Under the pieces are notes generated by a model that saw only the letters and a list, made by a program, of their open reading frames with translations, did no database searches and had not been told where the DNA came from. From assembly GCF_902498185.1 (NCBI RefSeq), contig NZ_CABVIX010000006.1:62001-126000 (forward strand): a stretch of 64,000 nucleotides of DNA. Reading direction: 5' to 3'. The stretch comes from Pseudomonas fluorescens. GTDB lineage: Bacteria; Pseudomonadota; Gammaproteobacteria; Pseudomonadales; Pseudomonadaceae. Of this stretch, positions 29,800-41,646 are shown one piece after another (position 1 is the first letter of the stretch; each line of letters opens with the position of its first letter). The translations under genes and the position numbers were made by a program.

Positions 29800-31761
29800 T
29801 CAGCCATCCCGTGCTTCCAGCTCCACCAGGCTCACTCCCTCGCTTACCATATCCCCCTCCTGGCAATACAACGCCTTCACCGTTCCGGCACTCGACGCGC
29901 GGATGCTGTGCTCCATCTTCATGGCTTCGAGCACTACCAGCGCGGCACCTGCCTCGACGTGCTGACCAACCTCGACCAGCACTCGCACGATGCTGCCGTT
30001 CATGGGGGCGCTCAGCCCGCCGTGGTGAGTGTGACTGGCTTCTGCCTCGGCGATAGGGTCGAAGGCGGTGACCCGGTGCAGTTCACCGTCCCACTGCATG
30101 TACAAGACAGTGCCCCGGCGAATGGCCAGATGCCTCGATCGGATGCCATCCTGCTCGCAGCACAGTTGCTCGCCCTCAAGCTGATACGGCGAAGTCAAAC
30201 CGCTTTCCACGGCCACCGCCTCATGCTTGCCCTCACACATCAGGTGCACACTGCTACGCGAGGGCAGGCCAAGACGCAGCCCATCGCTGCGGGACCACGG
30301 CGAGGACGGGTCGTCGCCGCGAGGTATCACATCCAAACTTCGCAACCACGCTTGGGCGGCAGCCTGCCAGAACAGGGGCGGCAACGTGGCGGTCGGCGGC
30401 AGCAGTTGCGCCTGGTAGCGTGGGATGAAGCCGGTATCCAACTCGGCCGCGGCGAATGCCGGATGAGCGAGAATACGGCGCAGGAACGCGATGTTGGTCT
30501 TCAGTCCGCCAATGGCGAATTCATCGAGCATCGACAGCAGACGCAAACGCGCCTGCTCGCGGTTTTCGCCCCAGGCAATCAGCTTGCCCAGCATCGGGTC
30601 ATAGTAAGGCGAGACGCTGTCGCCTTCGCTGACGCCGCTGTCAACCCGGCGACCCATGCCGGGCGCGGACTCGCGGTAAAGCGCCAGGGTGCCGGTGGCA
30701 GGGAGGAAATCATTGGCCGGCTCTTCGGCATACAGGCGCACCTCTATAGCGTGGCCGTCCAGTGGCACTTGTGCCTGAGTGATCGGCAGCGGCTCGCCAC
30801 GGGCCACGCGGATCTGCCAGGCCACCAGGTCCAGGCCGGTGATGGCTTCGGTCACCGGGTGCTCGACCTGCAGACGAGTGTTCATCTCCATGAAAAAGAA
30901 CTCGCCCCGTGCGTCGAGCAGAAACTCCACGGTTCCCGCGCCCACATAGCCGATCGCCTGGGCGGCCCGCACGGCAGCCTCGCCCATGGCCTGGCGCAGT
31001 GCCAGCGAGAGACCGGGCGCGGGGGCTTCCTCGACCACCTTCTGATGACGGCGCTGGATCGAGCAATCGCGTTCATTGAGGTACAGGCAGTGGCCGTGCT
31101 GGTCGGCGAACACCTGGATCTCCACATGCCGGGGCTTGAGCACGTACTTTTCCACCAGCATGCGCGCATCGCCGAATGACGACTGGGCTTCACGCTGCGC
31201 GGAGGCGAGGGCATCGGCCAGCCCGCTTTCGTGCTCGACCACTTTCATGCCTTTGCCGCCACCGCCCGCGCTGGCCTTGAGCAGCACCGGATAACCGATG
31301 TGCTCTGCTGCAAGGCGGAACGTATCCAGATCCTGGGCTTCGCCATGGTAGCCCGGCACCAGCGGCACCCCGGCGGTTTCCATCAATGCCTTGGCGGCCG
31401 ACTTGCTGCCCATGGCGTCGATGGCGCTGGCGGGTGGCCCCAGGAAGATCAGCCCCGCTTGTTCGATGGCACGGGCAAAGGCTGCGTTTTCGGACAGAAA
31501 GCCGTAGCCCGGGTGAATGGCCTGAGCCCCGCTGGATTTCGCCGCTGCCAGCACTTTGCCGATGTCCAGGTAGCTCTCGGCCGCCTTGGCCCCTCCCAGG
31601 TCAACGCGGATATCGGCCTCTCGGCAGTGCCGGGCCTCGCGGTCAACGGTGCTGTGCACGGCCACCGTGGTCAGGCCAAGCGCTTTGGCGGTGCGCATGA
31701 CCCGGCAGGCGATTTCGCCACGGTTGGCGACCAGCAGGGTGGTGAGCGTGGGTTGACTCAT
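29800..31761 (-). CDS. liuD: 3-Methylcrotonyl-CoA carboxylase, biotin-containing alpha subunit
   Basis: 653 residues. The biotin carboxylase domain (about 5-450) has VANRGEIACRVMRTAK, the ATP glycine loop KASAGGGGKGMKVV, ERDCSIQRRHQKVVEEAP and FLEMNTRLQVEHPVTE-type FFMEMNTRLQVEHPV. The C-terminal biotinyl carrier domain has Lys615 in VLEAMKMEH. With the beta subunit it carboxylates 3-methylcrotonyl-CoA in leucine and isovalerate breakdown. It is the last gene of liuABCD; its ATG overlaps the liuC stop (ATGA). No hmg-CoA lyase gene (liuE/mvaB) follows. Confidence 0.93.
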   Translation of the reverse strand: MSQPTLTTLLVANRGEIACRVMRTAKALGLTTVAVHSTVDREARHCREADIRVDLGGAKAAESYLDIGKVLAAAKSSGAQAIHPGYGFLSENAAFARAIEQAGLIFLGPPASAIDAMGSKSAAKALMETAGVPLVPGYHGEAQDLDTFRLAAEHIGYPVLLKASAGGGGKGMKVVEHESGLADALASAQREAQSSFGDARMLVEKYVLKPRHVEIQVFADQHGHCLYLNERDCSIQRRHQKVVEEAPAPGLSLALRQAMGEAAVRAAQAIGYVGAGTVEFLLDARGEFFFMEMNTRLQVEHPVTEAITGLDLVAWQIRVARGEPLPITQAQVPLDGHAIEVRLYAEEPANDFLPATGTLALYRESAPGMGRRVDSGVSEGDSVSPYYDPMLGKLIAWGENREQARLRLLSMLDEFAIGGLKTNIAFLRRILAHPAFAAAELDTGFIPRYQAQLLPPTATLPPLFWQAAAQAWLRSLDVIPRGDDPSSPWSRSDGLRLGLPSRSSVHLMCEGKHEAVAVESGLTSPYQLEGEQLCCEQDGIRSRHLAIRRGTVLYMQWDGELHRVTAFDPIAEAEASHTHHGGLSAPMNGSIVRVLVEVGQHVEAGAALVVLEAMKMEHSIRASSAGTVKALYCQEGDMVSEGVSLVELEARDG

Positions 31762-32573
31762 GAGCGCGGTTCCTTGTCAGAGGCTTGCTGCCAGGCAGGC
31801 GGGCGTTTTTCGAGGAAGGCGCGCAGGCCTTCCTGGCCCTCGGCGCTGACACGGATGCGGGCAATGGCGGTTTCACAATAGCGGCGCAGGCCGGGGGTGA
31901 GCTCACCTGCTCCGACCTCGCGCAACAGCTCCTTGCTGGCGCGCATGGCCTGCGGGCTGTTCTGCAGCAGGTTCGCGACCCAGGCCTCGACCTGCTGCTC
32001 AAGCTCGGCGGCAGGGTATACCTCGGCCAGCAAGCCCAGCTCGCGGGCGCGCACTCCACTGAACCGCTCGGCGGTCAGCGCATAGCGGCGTGCGGCCCGC
32101 TCTCCCATCGCCTGCACGACGAAGGGGCTGATCACCGCCGGGGCCAGACCGATGCGCACCTCCGACAGGCACAGCTGCGCGTCCTCGCTGCCGATCGCCA
32201 TGTCGCAGCAACTGATCAGCCCCAGCGCGCCGCCGAAGGCCGCCCCCTGGACCACCGCCAGGGCTGGCAGCTTGAGCCGCGCCAGGTTGTACATCAACTC
32301 GGCCAGTTCACGGGCATCGTCGAGGTTGGTGTTGTAGTCGAGCTCGGCCGACTGCTGCATCCAGGCCAGATCCGCACCGGCGCTGAAGTGCCGCCCGCGG
32401 CCGCGCAGCAGCAGGAAACGCAGGCTCGGATCCGCGCCGATCTGGTCAATCGCGATGACCAACTCGCGGATCATCTGCGCGTTGAATGCATTGTTCTTTT
32501 CTGGGCGATTCAGCCAGAGGGTAGCGAAACCGCGGGAGTCCTTGACCAGTTCAAGGGTGCTGAAGTCGCTCAT
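31758..32573 (-). CDS. liuC: 3-Methylglutaconyl-CoA hydratase / enoyl-CoA hydratase family
   Basis: 271 residues, a crotonase fold. LWLNRPEKNNAFNAQMI is the N-terminal signature, RGRGRHFSAGADLAWMQ the first oxyanion loop, and VVQGAAFGGALGLISCCDMAIGSEDAQLCLSEVRIGLAPAVISP the second oxyanion hole and active-site region. Within the leucine cluster this enzyme hydrates 3-methylglutaconyl-CoA to HMG-CoA. It sits 3 bp after liuB and overlaps liuD by 4 bp, so translation is tightly coupled. Assignment to this specific hydratase rests on the operon. Confidence 0.9.
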   Translation of the reverse strand: MSDFSTLELVKDSRGFATLWLNRPEKNNAFNAQMIRELVIAIDQIGADPSLRFLLLRGRGRHFSAGADLAWMQQSAELDYNTNLDDARELAELMYNLARLKLPALAVVQGAAFGGALGLISCCDMAIGSEDAQLCLSEVRIGLAPAVISPFVVQAMGERAARRYALTAERFSGVRARELGLLAEVYPAAELEQQVEAWVANLLQNSPQAMRASKELLREVGAGELTPGLRRYCETAIARIRVSAEGQEGLRAFLEKRPPAWQQASDKEPRS

Positions 32574-32576
32574 CGT

Positions 32577-34184
32577 TCACATCCGGAAAATGCCGAAACG
32601 GCTTGGTTCGATCGGGGCATTGAGCGCGGCGGACAATGCCAGGCCCAGCACATCGCGGGTTTGCGCAGGGTCGATCACGCCGTCATCCCACAGACGGGCG
32701 CTGGAGTAGTACGGATGACCCTGATGCTCGTACTGGTCGAGGATCGGCTGCTTGAGCCGCGCCTCGTCCTCGGCACTGAACAGCGCGCCGCTGCGTTCGC
32801 TTTGCTCGCGCTTGACCTGGGCCAGCACGCCGGCCGCCTGCTCGGCGCCCATCACGCCTATCCGGGCGTTGGGCCACATCCACAGAAAGCGGGGGTCGTA
32901 GGCGCGGCCACACATGCCGTAATTGCCGGCGCCAAAGCTGCCGCCGATGATCACGGTGAATTTCGGCACCTGGGCGCAAGCCACCGCGGTGACCAGCTTG
33001 GCGCCGTGTTTGGCGATGCCGCCTTCCTCATATTTCTTGCCTACCATGAAGCCGGTGATGTTCTGCAGGAAGACCAAGGGGATGCCGCGCTGACAGGCCA
33101 GCTCGATGAAGTGCGCGCCTTTCTGCGCAGCCTCGGCGAACAGGATTCCGTTGTTGCCCAGAATCGCCACCGGGTAGCCGTGCAAGTGGGCGAAACCACA
33201 CACCAGCGTGGTGCCGAACAGCGCCTTGAACTCGTCGAACTGCGAGCCGTCAACCAGCCGTGCGATCACCTCGCGCACATCGAACGGCTGCTTGGCATCG
33301 GCAGGGACCACACCGTACAACTCTTCGGCGGCCTGCAGCGCAGGCACCGGCGCCTGCTGGCGCAACTGGCCGAGCTTGCGCCAGTTGAGGTTGGCTACGC
33401 TGCGCCGGGCCAGGGCCAGGGCATGCTCATCGTTATCGGCGTAGTGGTCGGCCACGCCGCTGATGCGACAGTGCACGTCGGCGCCACCCAGCTCCTCGGC
33501 GCTGACCACCTCGCCCGTGGCCGCTTTCACCAGCGGTGGGCCGGCGAGAAAGATGGTCGCTTGCTGCCGGACCATGATCGCCTCGTCGGCCATGGCCGGC
33601 ACATAGGCGCCACCGGCGGTGCACGACCCCATCACCACGGCGATCTGTGCGATGCCCTGGGCGCTCATGTTGGCCTGGTTGAAGAAGATCCGGCCGAAGT
33701 GCTCGCGGTCCGGAAATACTTCGTCCTGACGCGGCAGGTTGGCGCCGCCGGAGTCGACCAGGTAGATGCACGGCAGGCGGTTCTGCAACGCAATGGCTTG
33801 GGCGCGCAGGTGTTTTTTTACCGTCAGTGGGTAATACGAACCGCCTTTGACTGTCGCGTCATTGGCCACGATCATGCATTCGACGCCCTCGACCCGGCCG
33901 ATTCCCGCAATCACGCCCGCAGCCGGCACCTCCTCGCCGTACACCTCATGGGCTGCCAGTTGGCCGATCTCGAGAAAGGGCGAGCCAGGGTCGAGCAGGC
34001 GGTCGATCCGTTCGCGGGGCAGCAGCTTGCCGCGCGAGGTGTGCCGCTCCTGGGCCTTCGCCCCGCCGCCTTGCTCGATCTGGCCGAGGAGGGCGCGCAA
34101 GGCCTGTACCTGCCTGAGCATGGCCGCGCGGTTGTCTTCGAACTCGGCTGAACGGATGTTGATCTGGGTATGCAGGATAGCCAT
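32577..34184 (-). CDS. liuB: 3-Methylcrotonyl-CoA carboxylase, carboxyltransferase beta subunit
   Basis: 535 residues with the two crotonase-like halves of acyl-CoA carboxyltransferases. The N-half has [49 protein letters not shown] and [17 protein letters not shown]. The C-half has [47 protein letters not shown] and [12 protein letters not shown]. These are the methylcrotonyl-CoA type motifs, distinct from acetyl- or propionyl-CoA carboxylases. AAGGA stands 8 nt upstream of the ATG. It transfers the carboxyl group from biotin on LiuD to 3-methylcrotonyl-CoA. Confidence 0.94.
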   Translation of the reverse strand: MAILHTQINIRSAEFEDNRAAMLRQVQALRALLGQIEQGGGAKAQERHTSRGKLLPRERIDRLLDPGSPFLEIGQLAAHEVYGEEVPAAGVIAGIGRVEGVECMIVANDATVKGGSYYPLTVKKHLRAQAIALQNRLPCIYLVDSGGANLPRQDEVFPDREHFGRIFFNQANMSAQGIAQIAVVMGSCTAGGAYVPAMADEAIMVRQQATIFLAGPPLVKAATGEVVSAEELGGADVHCRISGVADHYADNDEHALALARRSVANLNWRKLGQLRQQAPVPALQAAEELYGVVPADAKQPFDVREVIARLVDGSQFDEFKALFGTTLVCGFAHLHGYPVAILGNNGILFAEAAQKGAHFIELACQRGIPLVFLQNITGFMVGKKYEEGGIAKHGAKLVTAVACAQVPKFTVIIGGSFGAGNYGMCGRAYDPRFLWMWPNARIGVMGAEQAAGVLAQVKREQSERSGALFSAEDEARLKQPILDQYEHQGHPYYSSARLWDDGVIDPAQTRDVLGLALSAALNAPIEPSRFGIFRM

Positions 34185-34199
34185 GTGCGCAGTCCTTGC

Positions 34200-35363
34200 T
34201 CAGCGGGTTTCATTGAACAGTTCGCGGCCGATCAGCATCCGGCGGATTTCGCTGGTGCCGGCACCGATCTCGTACAGCTTGGCATCGCGCAGCAGCCGCC
34301 CCGCCGGAAACTCGTTGATATAGCCGTTGCCGCCGAGGATCTGGATCGCCTCAAGCGCCATCTGCGTGGCGCGCTCGGCGGTATAGAGGATGACCCCTGC
34401 CGAGTCCTTGCGCGTGGTCTCGCCGCGATCGCAGGCCTGCGCCACGGCGTAGAGGTAGGCCCGGCCAGCGTTGAGCTGGGTGTACATGTCGGCGATCTTG
34501 CCCTGGATCAGCTGGAACTCGCCGATGCTCTGGCCAAACTGCTTGCGGTCGTGGATGTAGGGCACCACGAGGTCCAGGCAAGCCTGCATGATCCCGGTAG
34601 GCCCGCCCGACAGCACCACGCGCTCGTAGTCCAGGCCGCTCATCAAGACCTTCACGCCGCCGTCAAGCTGACCAAGGATGTTTTCTGCCGGGACCTCGAC
34701 GTCATCGAAAAACAGCTCGCAGGTGTTGGAGCCGCGCATGCCCAGCTTGTCGAACTTGTCGCTGCGGCCAAAGCCCTTGTAGTCCCGCTCGACGATGAAT
34801 GCAGTGATGCCGTGAGGGCCCTTGTCCAGGTCGGTCTTGGCGTAGATCACGTAGGTGGTGGCATCAGGGCCGTTGGTGATCCAGGTCTTGCTGCCGTTGA
34901 GCACGAAGTGGTCGCCACGGCGTTCGGCGCGCAGCTTCATCGAGACCACGTCGGAACCGGCGTTCGGTTCGCTCATGGCCAATGCCCCGACGTGTTCGCC
35001 GCTGATCAACCCCGGCAGGTACTTGCGTTTTTGCGCGTCGGTGCCGTTACGGTTGATCTGGTTGACGCAAAGGTTCGAGTGAGCACCGTAGGAAAGGGCG
35101 ACCGACGCCGAGCCACGGCTGATCTCCTCCATGGTCACCACATGGGCCAGGTAGCCCATCCCGGCGCCGCCATATTCTTCAGGCACGGTGATGCCCAGCA
35201 GGCCCATGTCGCCAAGCTTGCGCCACATGTCGGCGGGAAACAGATTGTCATGGTCGATCTGTGCAGCACGCGGCGCCAGTTCACGGGCAACGAACGCCTG
35301 GACCTGGTCACGCAGCATGTCGATGGTTTCGCCGTGGGCGAAGTTCAGGGAAGGGTAATGCAT
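34200..35363 (-). CDS. liuA: Isovaleryl-CoA dehydrogenase
   Basis: 387 residues, an acyl-CoA dehydrogenase. FAD- and substrate-binding motifs are [13 protein letters not shown] and WITNGPDA. The catalytic glutamate is at the isovaleryl-type position, Glu247 in SGLDYERVV, and the position used in other family members near the C-terminus is not Glu ([12 protein letters not shown]). This is specific for isovaleryl-CoA dehydrogenase. First gene of the operon; reducing equivalents go to ETF. The ATG at 35363 has AAAGGTG 7 nt upstream and is preferred to an in-frame GTG at 35372. A palindromic operator lies 33 bp upstream. Confidence 0.94.
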   Translation of the reverse strand: MHYPSLNFAHGETIDMLRDQVQAFVARELAPRAAQIDHDNLFPADMWRKLGDMGLLGITVPEEYGGAGMGYLAHVVTMEEISRGSASVALSYGAHSNLCVNQINRNGTDAQKRKYLPGLISGEHVGALAMSEPNAGSDVVSMKLRAERRGDHFVLNGSKTWITNGPDATTYVIYAKTDLDKGPHGITAFIVERDYKGFGRSDKFDKLGMRGSNTCELFFDDVEVPAENILGQLDGGVKVLMSGLDYERVVLSGGPTGIMQACLDLVVPYIHDRKQFGQSIGEFQLIQGKIADMYTQLNAGRAYLYAVAQACDRGETTRKDSAGVILYTAERATQMALEAIQILGGNGYINEFPAGRLLRDAKLYEIGAGTSEIRRMLIGRELFNETR

Positions 35364-35395
35364 GACAGGCACCTTTGTTGTTGTGGCTTGTGACC

Positions 35396-35410
35396 TTTAC
35401 GTAAACGTAA
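35396..35410 (-). promoter_or_regulatory. LiuR-type operator upstream of liuA
   Basis: TTACGTAAACGTAA (35397-35410) is a perfect inverted repeat, TTACGT-AA-ACGTAA, preceded by T. It matches the motif I recall for the MerR-family regulator LiuR in gammaproteobacteria. It lies in the liuA promoter region. The liuR gene itself is not adjacent. Confidence 0.65.
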
Positions 35411-35503
35411 GCCTGGGAGCGGTGTCTGTCAATCACTGCCCAGCGACAGTTTCCAACGCCAGGACGCGCCCGCGAGCGTCCCGGCAGGTTTGGTCTAAGC
35501 TTT

Positions 35504-35947
35504 GGCCTTGACCACTAGCGCGTCAAAAACATGAGTCGTTCGGCCAGTGGCAATCTGGCTGAACCCGGGCGGAACGTCCGGGCCAAGTCGGGTCTGAACA
35601 AGTCGATCCTGGATCAGGGCTGGGGCGAATTTGGCCGTCAGCTCGACTACAAGTCCGCATGGAAAGGTGGTTGGTTGGTAGCTGTGCCATCGGCTAATAC
35701 CAGTCGTGAGTGCCCGGTCTGTGGCCACACTTGCGCTGAAAACAGAAAGAGCCAAAGCGTGTTTCCATGCGTGGCCTGCGGCCACACCGAAAATGCGGAT
35801 CTGGTGGCTTCGAAGAATATCCGAGGGCGTGGATTGAATAGCCCAAAGGCCAGGACAATTGGCCGGATCGCCTGTGAAGTGAGGGGTGTTTCAGTGCCGC
35901 CAGCAGCAGGAACCCATCGAAGCGAACAGCCGGCTCACGCCGACTGA
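35504..35947 (+). pseudogene. tnpB: 5'-truncated tnpB (IS200/IS605-family OrfB) relic
   Basis: Only the C-terminal third of a TnpB survives: VKNMSRSAS, NVRAKSGLNKSILDQGWGEF, then the four-cysteine zinc ribbon (CPVCGHTC and CVACGH) and the last RuvC acidic motif ENADLVASKNI, finishing in a THRSE tail. The first two thirds, with RuvC I/II, are missing, and a TAG interrupts the frame just before RVKNM. No tnpA is present. TnpB is the RNA-guided nuclease ancestral to Cas12; this copy cannot be active. An ATG at 35531 leaves an open frame of 138 codons, but it has no ribosome site. Confidence 0.85.
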
Positions 35948-35950
35948 CGC

Positions 35951-36018
35951 AGTAGGGAATCCCCCTCCTTTCCGGCGAAAGCTGGCGCCTATCAAGGCGA
36001 GGTGGGGGAGGATGTCAA
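35951..36018. mobile_element. Right-end relic of an IS200/IS605-type element
   Basis: The DNA after tnpB carries the typical right-end pattern, GGGAATCCCCCTCC, then pairing GGTGGGGGAGG and the end GGATGTCAA. Between the arms are two small hairpins (CCGGC, GAAA, GCTGG; and CGCCT, ATCA, AGGCG) not usual in a compact right end. In intact elements this region also encodes the 3' part of the guide (omega) RNA. The left end was not found. Confidence 0.6.
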
Positions 36019-36168
36019 CGGCGGTTCTTCATTGGGCGGGTCGCCGATGGTTGGCGGCTGGGTGGGTTTGATCGGGACCTCGGTGGGGTCCACGTCAGGT
36101 CCTGGAGGCGGCAGGTTGGGCTCGTCGATATTGGGATCCGGCGTCTCGGGAGGGGTTGGGATGTTCAT
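35992..36168 (-). CDS. Proline-rich small protein with transposon-derived C-terminus
   Basis: 58 residues, very rich in Pro, Glu, Asp and Asn: MNIPTPPETPDPNIDEPN, then PPPGPDVDP and PNEEPP. Short proline-rich proteins with this beginning are common in Pseudomonas and have no known function. The last eight residues (LTSSPTSP) are encoded by the inverted right end of the adjacent transposon relic, so the natural C-terminus has been replaced. GAGG stands 6 nt before the ATG at 36168. A longer start at 36234 is less likely. It is divergent from glgE. Confidence 0.68.
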   Translation of the reverse strand: MNIPTPPETPDPNIDEPNLPPPGPDVDPTEVPIKPTQPPTIGDPPNEEPPLTSSPTSP

Positions 36169-36302
36169 GAACAACCTCGCATGCAGGTGGCAGGGGACTG
36201 CTAATTGCGACCCTGTATCGCACCGTTCGCTCATTTTTTTTGAACCCCCTCATGTAGGACCGTTCTCACAACGTACCGCCAAGCTAAACGGAGCAAGGTT
36301 CG

Positions 36303-38321
36303 ATGTCCCGTAATGAGCCCTTTGAAAGCGTGCCCATGGCGAACGACCATCCGGACCAGGCCGTCAGCCTGTCCCAGGCGTTGCTGGCACCGCGTATCGT
36401 CATTGAAAACACCCAGCCTGTGCTCGATGCCGGCGAATTCGCCGCCAAGGCCGTCGCAGGGCTCCCGGTGCAAGTGAGCAGCAAGGTCTATGTCGATGGC
36501 CATGACCAGCTGACCGTCATGCTCAACTGGCGCCAGGCCCACAGTCGCCGCTGGCACTGCGTGCCGATGGAGTTTCTGGGCAATGACGTCTGGCAGGCGG
36601 CATTCACGCCTCTGGAGCTGGGCCTGCATTTGTTCAGCATCGAGGCCTGGATCGATCCCTACGCCACCTTCTGCCACGACCTGGAAAAAAAGTACCACGC
36701 GGGTGTCGCCGTGCAACTGGAGCTCGAAGAGGGCCGCTTGTTGCTTGGCCAAGGCATCGAGCGCAGTGAAGGCCTGCTGCGCGAGCAGTTGCTGGAATTG
36801 CAGCAGCGTCTGCCCGGCACGCCGGTCGAGGAGCAGGTAAACCTGCTGCTGCACAGTGATACCGCTTTGCTGATGAGCGAAGCCGAGCACCGCAGCTACC
36901 TGACCCGCAGCCCTGAACTGCCATTGGACGTGGACCGCGAGCGCGCGCTGTTCGCCAGCTGGTACGAGCTGTTCCCGCGCTCGATCACTGACGATCCGGC
37001 TCGCCACGGTACCTTCAACGATGTCCACGACCGTCTGCCGATGATCCGCGACATGGGCTTCGACGTGCTGTACTTCCCGCCGATCCATCCCATCGGCACG
37101 CGTCACCGCAAGGGCCGCAACAATGCCCTGCAGGCGGAGCCGGGGGATCCGGGCAGCCCCTACGCCATTGGCAGCGCCGAGGGCGGGCACGATGCGATTC
37201 ACCCGGAACTGGGCACTCGCGAGGACTTCCGCCGCCTGGTCGCCGCGGCTGCATCCTACGGTCTGGAGATTGCCCTGGATTTTGCCATCCAGTGCTCCCA
37301 GGATCACCCATGGTTGAGCGAGCATCCGGGCTGGTTCAGCTGGCGTCCGGACGGCACCATCCGTTATGCCGAAAACCCGCCGAAGAAATACCAGGACATC
37401 GTCAACGTCGATTTCTATGCCGCCGAGGCCGTGCCTTCGCTGTGGCTGGCCCTGCGCGATGTGATCGTTGGCTGGGTGGAGGAGGGCGTGAAGACGTTCC
37501 GCGTCGACAATCCCCACACCAAACCGCTGCCATTCTGGCAATGGATGATCGCCAATGTACGCAGCAAGCACCCGGACGTGATCTTCCTCGCCGAGGCCTT
37601 CACCAAGCCTGCGATGATGGCTCGCCTGGGCAAGGTGGGCTATGCCCAGAGCTACACCTATTTCACCTGGCGCAACACCAAGGCTGAGCTGACCGAGTAC
37701 TTCGAAGAGCTCAACCAGCCGCCGTGGTCGCAATGCTACCGGCCCAACTTCTTCGTCAACACGCCCGACATCAATCCGTTCTTCCTGCAGAACAACGGCC
37801 GTGCCGGTTTCCTGATCCGCGCCGCGCTGGCGACGATGGGGTCAGGGCTCTGGGGCATGTATTCAGGCTTCGAGCTGTGCGAGGGCGCCGCGCTGCCGGG
37901 CAAGGAAGAATACCTGGACTCCGAGAAGTACGAGATCCGCCCGCGTGACTTCACCCAAGCGGGCAACATCATTGCCGAAATCGCCCAGCTCAACCGCATC
38001 CGCCGGCAGAACGCCGCGTTGCAGACACATCTGGGCCTGAGCTTCTTCAACTGCTGGAACGACAACATCCTCTACTTCGGCAAGCGTACTGCCGACAAGA
38101 GCAACTTCATCCTCGTCGCCATCAGCCTCGACCCACATAACGTCCAGGAGGCCAACTTCGAGTTGCCGTTGTGGGAGCTCGGCCTGGACGACGACGCCGA
38201 CACCCGCGGCGAAGACTTGATGAACGGCCACCGCTGGATCTGGCACGGCAAGACGCAGTGGATGCGCATCGACCCTGCGCACCAGCCATTTGGTATCTGG
38301 CGTATCGAAAAAGCCCAATAG
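36303..38321 (+). CDS. glgE: Alpha-1,4-glucan:maltose-1-phosphate maltosyltransferase
   Basis: 672 residues, GH13_3. N-terminal and insert domains precede a (beta/alpha)8 barrel. The nucleophile is Asp402 in KTFRVDNPHTKP and the acid/base Glu431 in IFLAEAFTKP; YFPPIHPIG and NPPKKYQDI are GlgE-specific. The enzyme extends alpha-glucan by maltosyl units from maltose-1-phosphate, which the next gene produces. First gene of the glgE, treS-mak, glgB operon. The ATG at 36303 follows AAGG by 5 nt; an internal ATG at 36336 has no ribosome site. Confidence 0.95.
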   Translation: MSRNEPFESVPMANDHPDQAVSLSQALLAPRIVIENTQPVLDAGEFAAKAVAGLPVQVSSKVYVDGHDQLTVMLNWRQAHSRRWHCVPMEFLGNDVWQAAFTPLELGLHLFSIEAWIDPYATFCHDLEKKYHAGVAVQLELEEGRLLLGQGIERSEGLLREQLLELQQRLPGTPVEEQVNLLLHSDTALLMSEAEHRSYLTRSPELPLDVDRERALFASWYELFPRSITDDPARHGTFNDVHDRLPMIRDMGFDVLYFPPIHPIGTRHRKGRNNALQAEPGDPGSPYAIGSAEGGHDAIHPELGTREDFRRLVAAAASYGLEIALDFAIQCSQDHPWLSEHPGWFSWRPDGTIRYAENPPKKYQDIVNVDFYAAEAVPSLWLALRDVIVGWVEEGVKTFRVDNPHTKPLPFWQWMIANVRSKHPDVIFLAEAFTKPAMMARLGKVGYAQSYTYFTWRNTKAELTEYFEELNQPPWSQCYRPNFFVNTPDINPFFLQNNGRAGFLIRAALATMGSGLWGMYSGFELCEGAALPGKEEYLDSEKYEIRPRDFTQAGNIIAEIAQLNRIRRQNAALQTHLGLSFFNCWNDNILYFGKRTADKSNFILVAISLDPHNVQEANFELPLWELGLDDDADTRGEDLMNGHRWIWHGKTQWMRIDPAHQPFGIWRIEKAQ

Positions 38322-38334
38322 AAAGGAGTCGTCC

Positions 38335-41646
<3,312 letters not shown>

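Noticed and set aside
31785..34151. 788-codon plus-strand frame opposite liuB and liuC
   Set aside because: Spans two real genes on the other strand, with no family resemblance.
35531..35947. Intact small zinc-ribbon protein instead of a transposase relic
   Set aside because: The whole frame aligns with the TnpB C-terminus, including the RuvC III motif and THRSE tail, and TnpB-like sequence continues upstream past a stop codon.
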